DNA of 31,317 bases from CAYSYM01 sp964435115 (GTDB lineage: Bacteria; Chloroflexota; UBA6077; CF-72), in NCBI GenBank assembly GCA_964435115.1, contig CAYSYM010000045.1, positions 1 to 31,317 of the forward strand, given 5' to 3'. Position 1 is the first letter of the stretch. The number at the start of each line of letters is the position of its first letter. Shown here in pieces: positions 31,267 through 31,317 of this stretch. Position numbers and translations under genes: made by a program. The notes below the pieces were generated by a model that saw only the letters and a program-made list of their open reading frames with translations, was not told the DNA's origin and searched no databases.

Positions 31267-31317
31267 GCCAGCGCCTGTACAGCCCGACAGCCCCCGCGCC
31301 CCCGCCCACGACCTCGG

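Overview
The window is very GC-rich, roughly 70% by eye. Gene content and style suggest a Chloroflexota bacterium, probably of the Thermomicrobia/Sphaerobacter kind. The clues are a fused AccD-AccA carboxyltransferase, short Cys-rich and B-box zinc/membrane proteins, an AAxALxITPxxL repeat secreted protein, frequent GTG/TTG starts, and several promoters whose -10 box lies only 6-9 nt before the start codon (leaderless or near-leaderless mRNAs). The placement is an inference: no rRNA, tRNA or other phylogenetic marker is present. I saw no insertion sequence, prophage, CRISPR array, tRNA or rRNA, so this is mostly chromosomal housekeeping and accessory metabolism.

Layout. 1-2170: end of a fumarylacetoacetate-hydrolase-family gene, a secreted repeat protein between two strong hairpins, and a small ORF. 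2290-6990: fabZ, two family-9 (heptosyltransferase-type) glycosyltransferases, a B-box zinc-finger membrane protein and an RfaE-like PfkB sugar kinase, several coupled by 4-nt overlaps. 7000-9105: a small four-Cys protein transcribed divergently from a sulfite-oxidase-fold molybdoenzyme with a b-type cytochrome downstream. 9250-9773: a ribbon-helix-helix/RelE toxin-antitoxin pair. 9950-12430: panE-like reductase divergent from an ACT-domain malic enzyme. 12432-15743: a DnaQ-UvrC fusion nuclease and a secreted SH3/C39 peptidase. 15899-17740: a thioredoxin-like [2Fe-2S] ferredoxin, a truncated MoaD/ThiS remnant, a Yip1-family membrane protein and a coiled-coil protein. 18096-21854: fabD and two tandem fabF genes. 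21851-22922: an SDR gene overlapping a Gly-Gly-tailed ThiS/MoaD-like gene. 23010-24149: a 1-Cys BCP peroxiredoxin divergent from a Fur-family regulator. 24184-27834: complete cobalamin-dependent metH behind an S-box SAM riboswitch. 28146-30499: a membrane-anchored bifunctional-nuclease (DUF151) protein and fused accDA. 30641-31225: a membrane protein of unknown function next to a 12-nt poly-C run.

Common threads. Fatty-acid synthesis genes (fabZ, fabD, two fabF, accDA) occur at three separate sites, and neither fabG nor acpP sits in the expected place beside fabD/fabF. Thiol/sulfur and redox functions recur: methionine synthase under SAM control, peroxiredoxin with a Fur/PerR-like regulator, a molybdoenzyme, a ferredoxin and two ThiS-fold loci. 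The most useful regulatory finding is the metH leader, an S-box aptamer followed by a hairpin that encloses the Shine-Dalgarno sequence. The most unusual gene-level findings are the MoaD/ThiS fragment cut off by the Yip1 gene, a possible AUU start codon, and the SDR/ThiS-like overlap.
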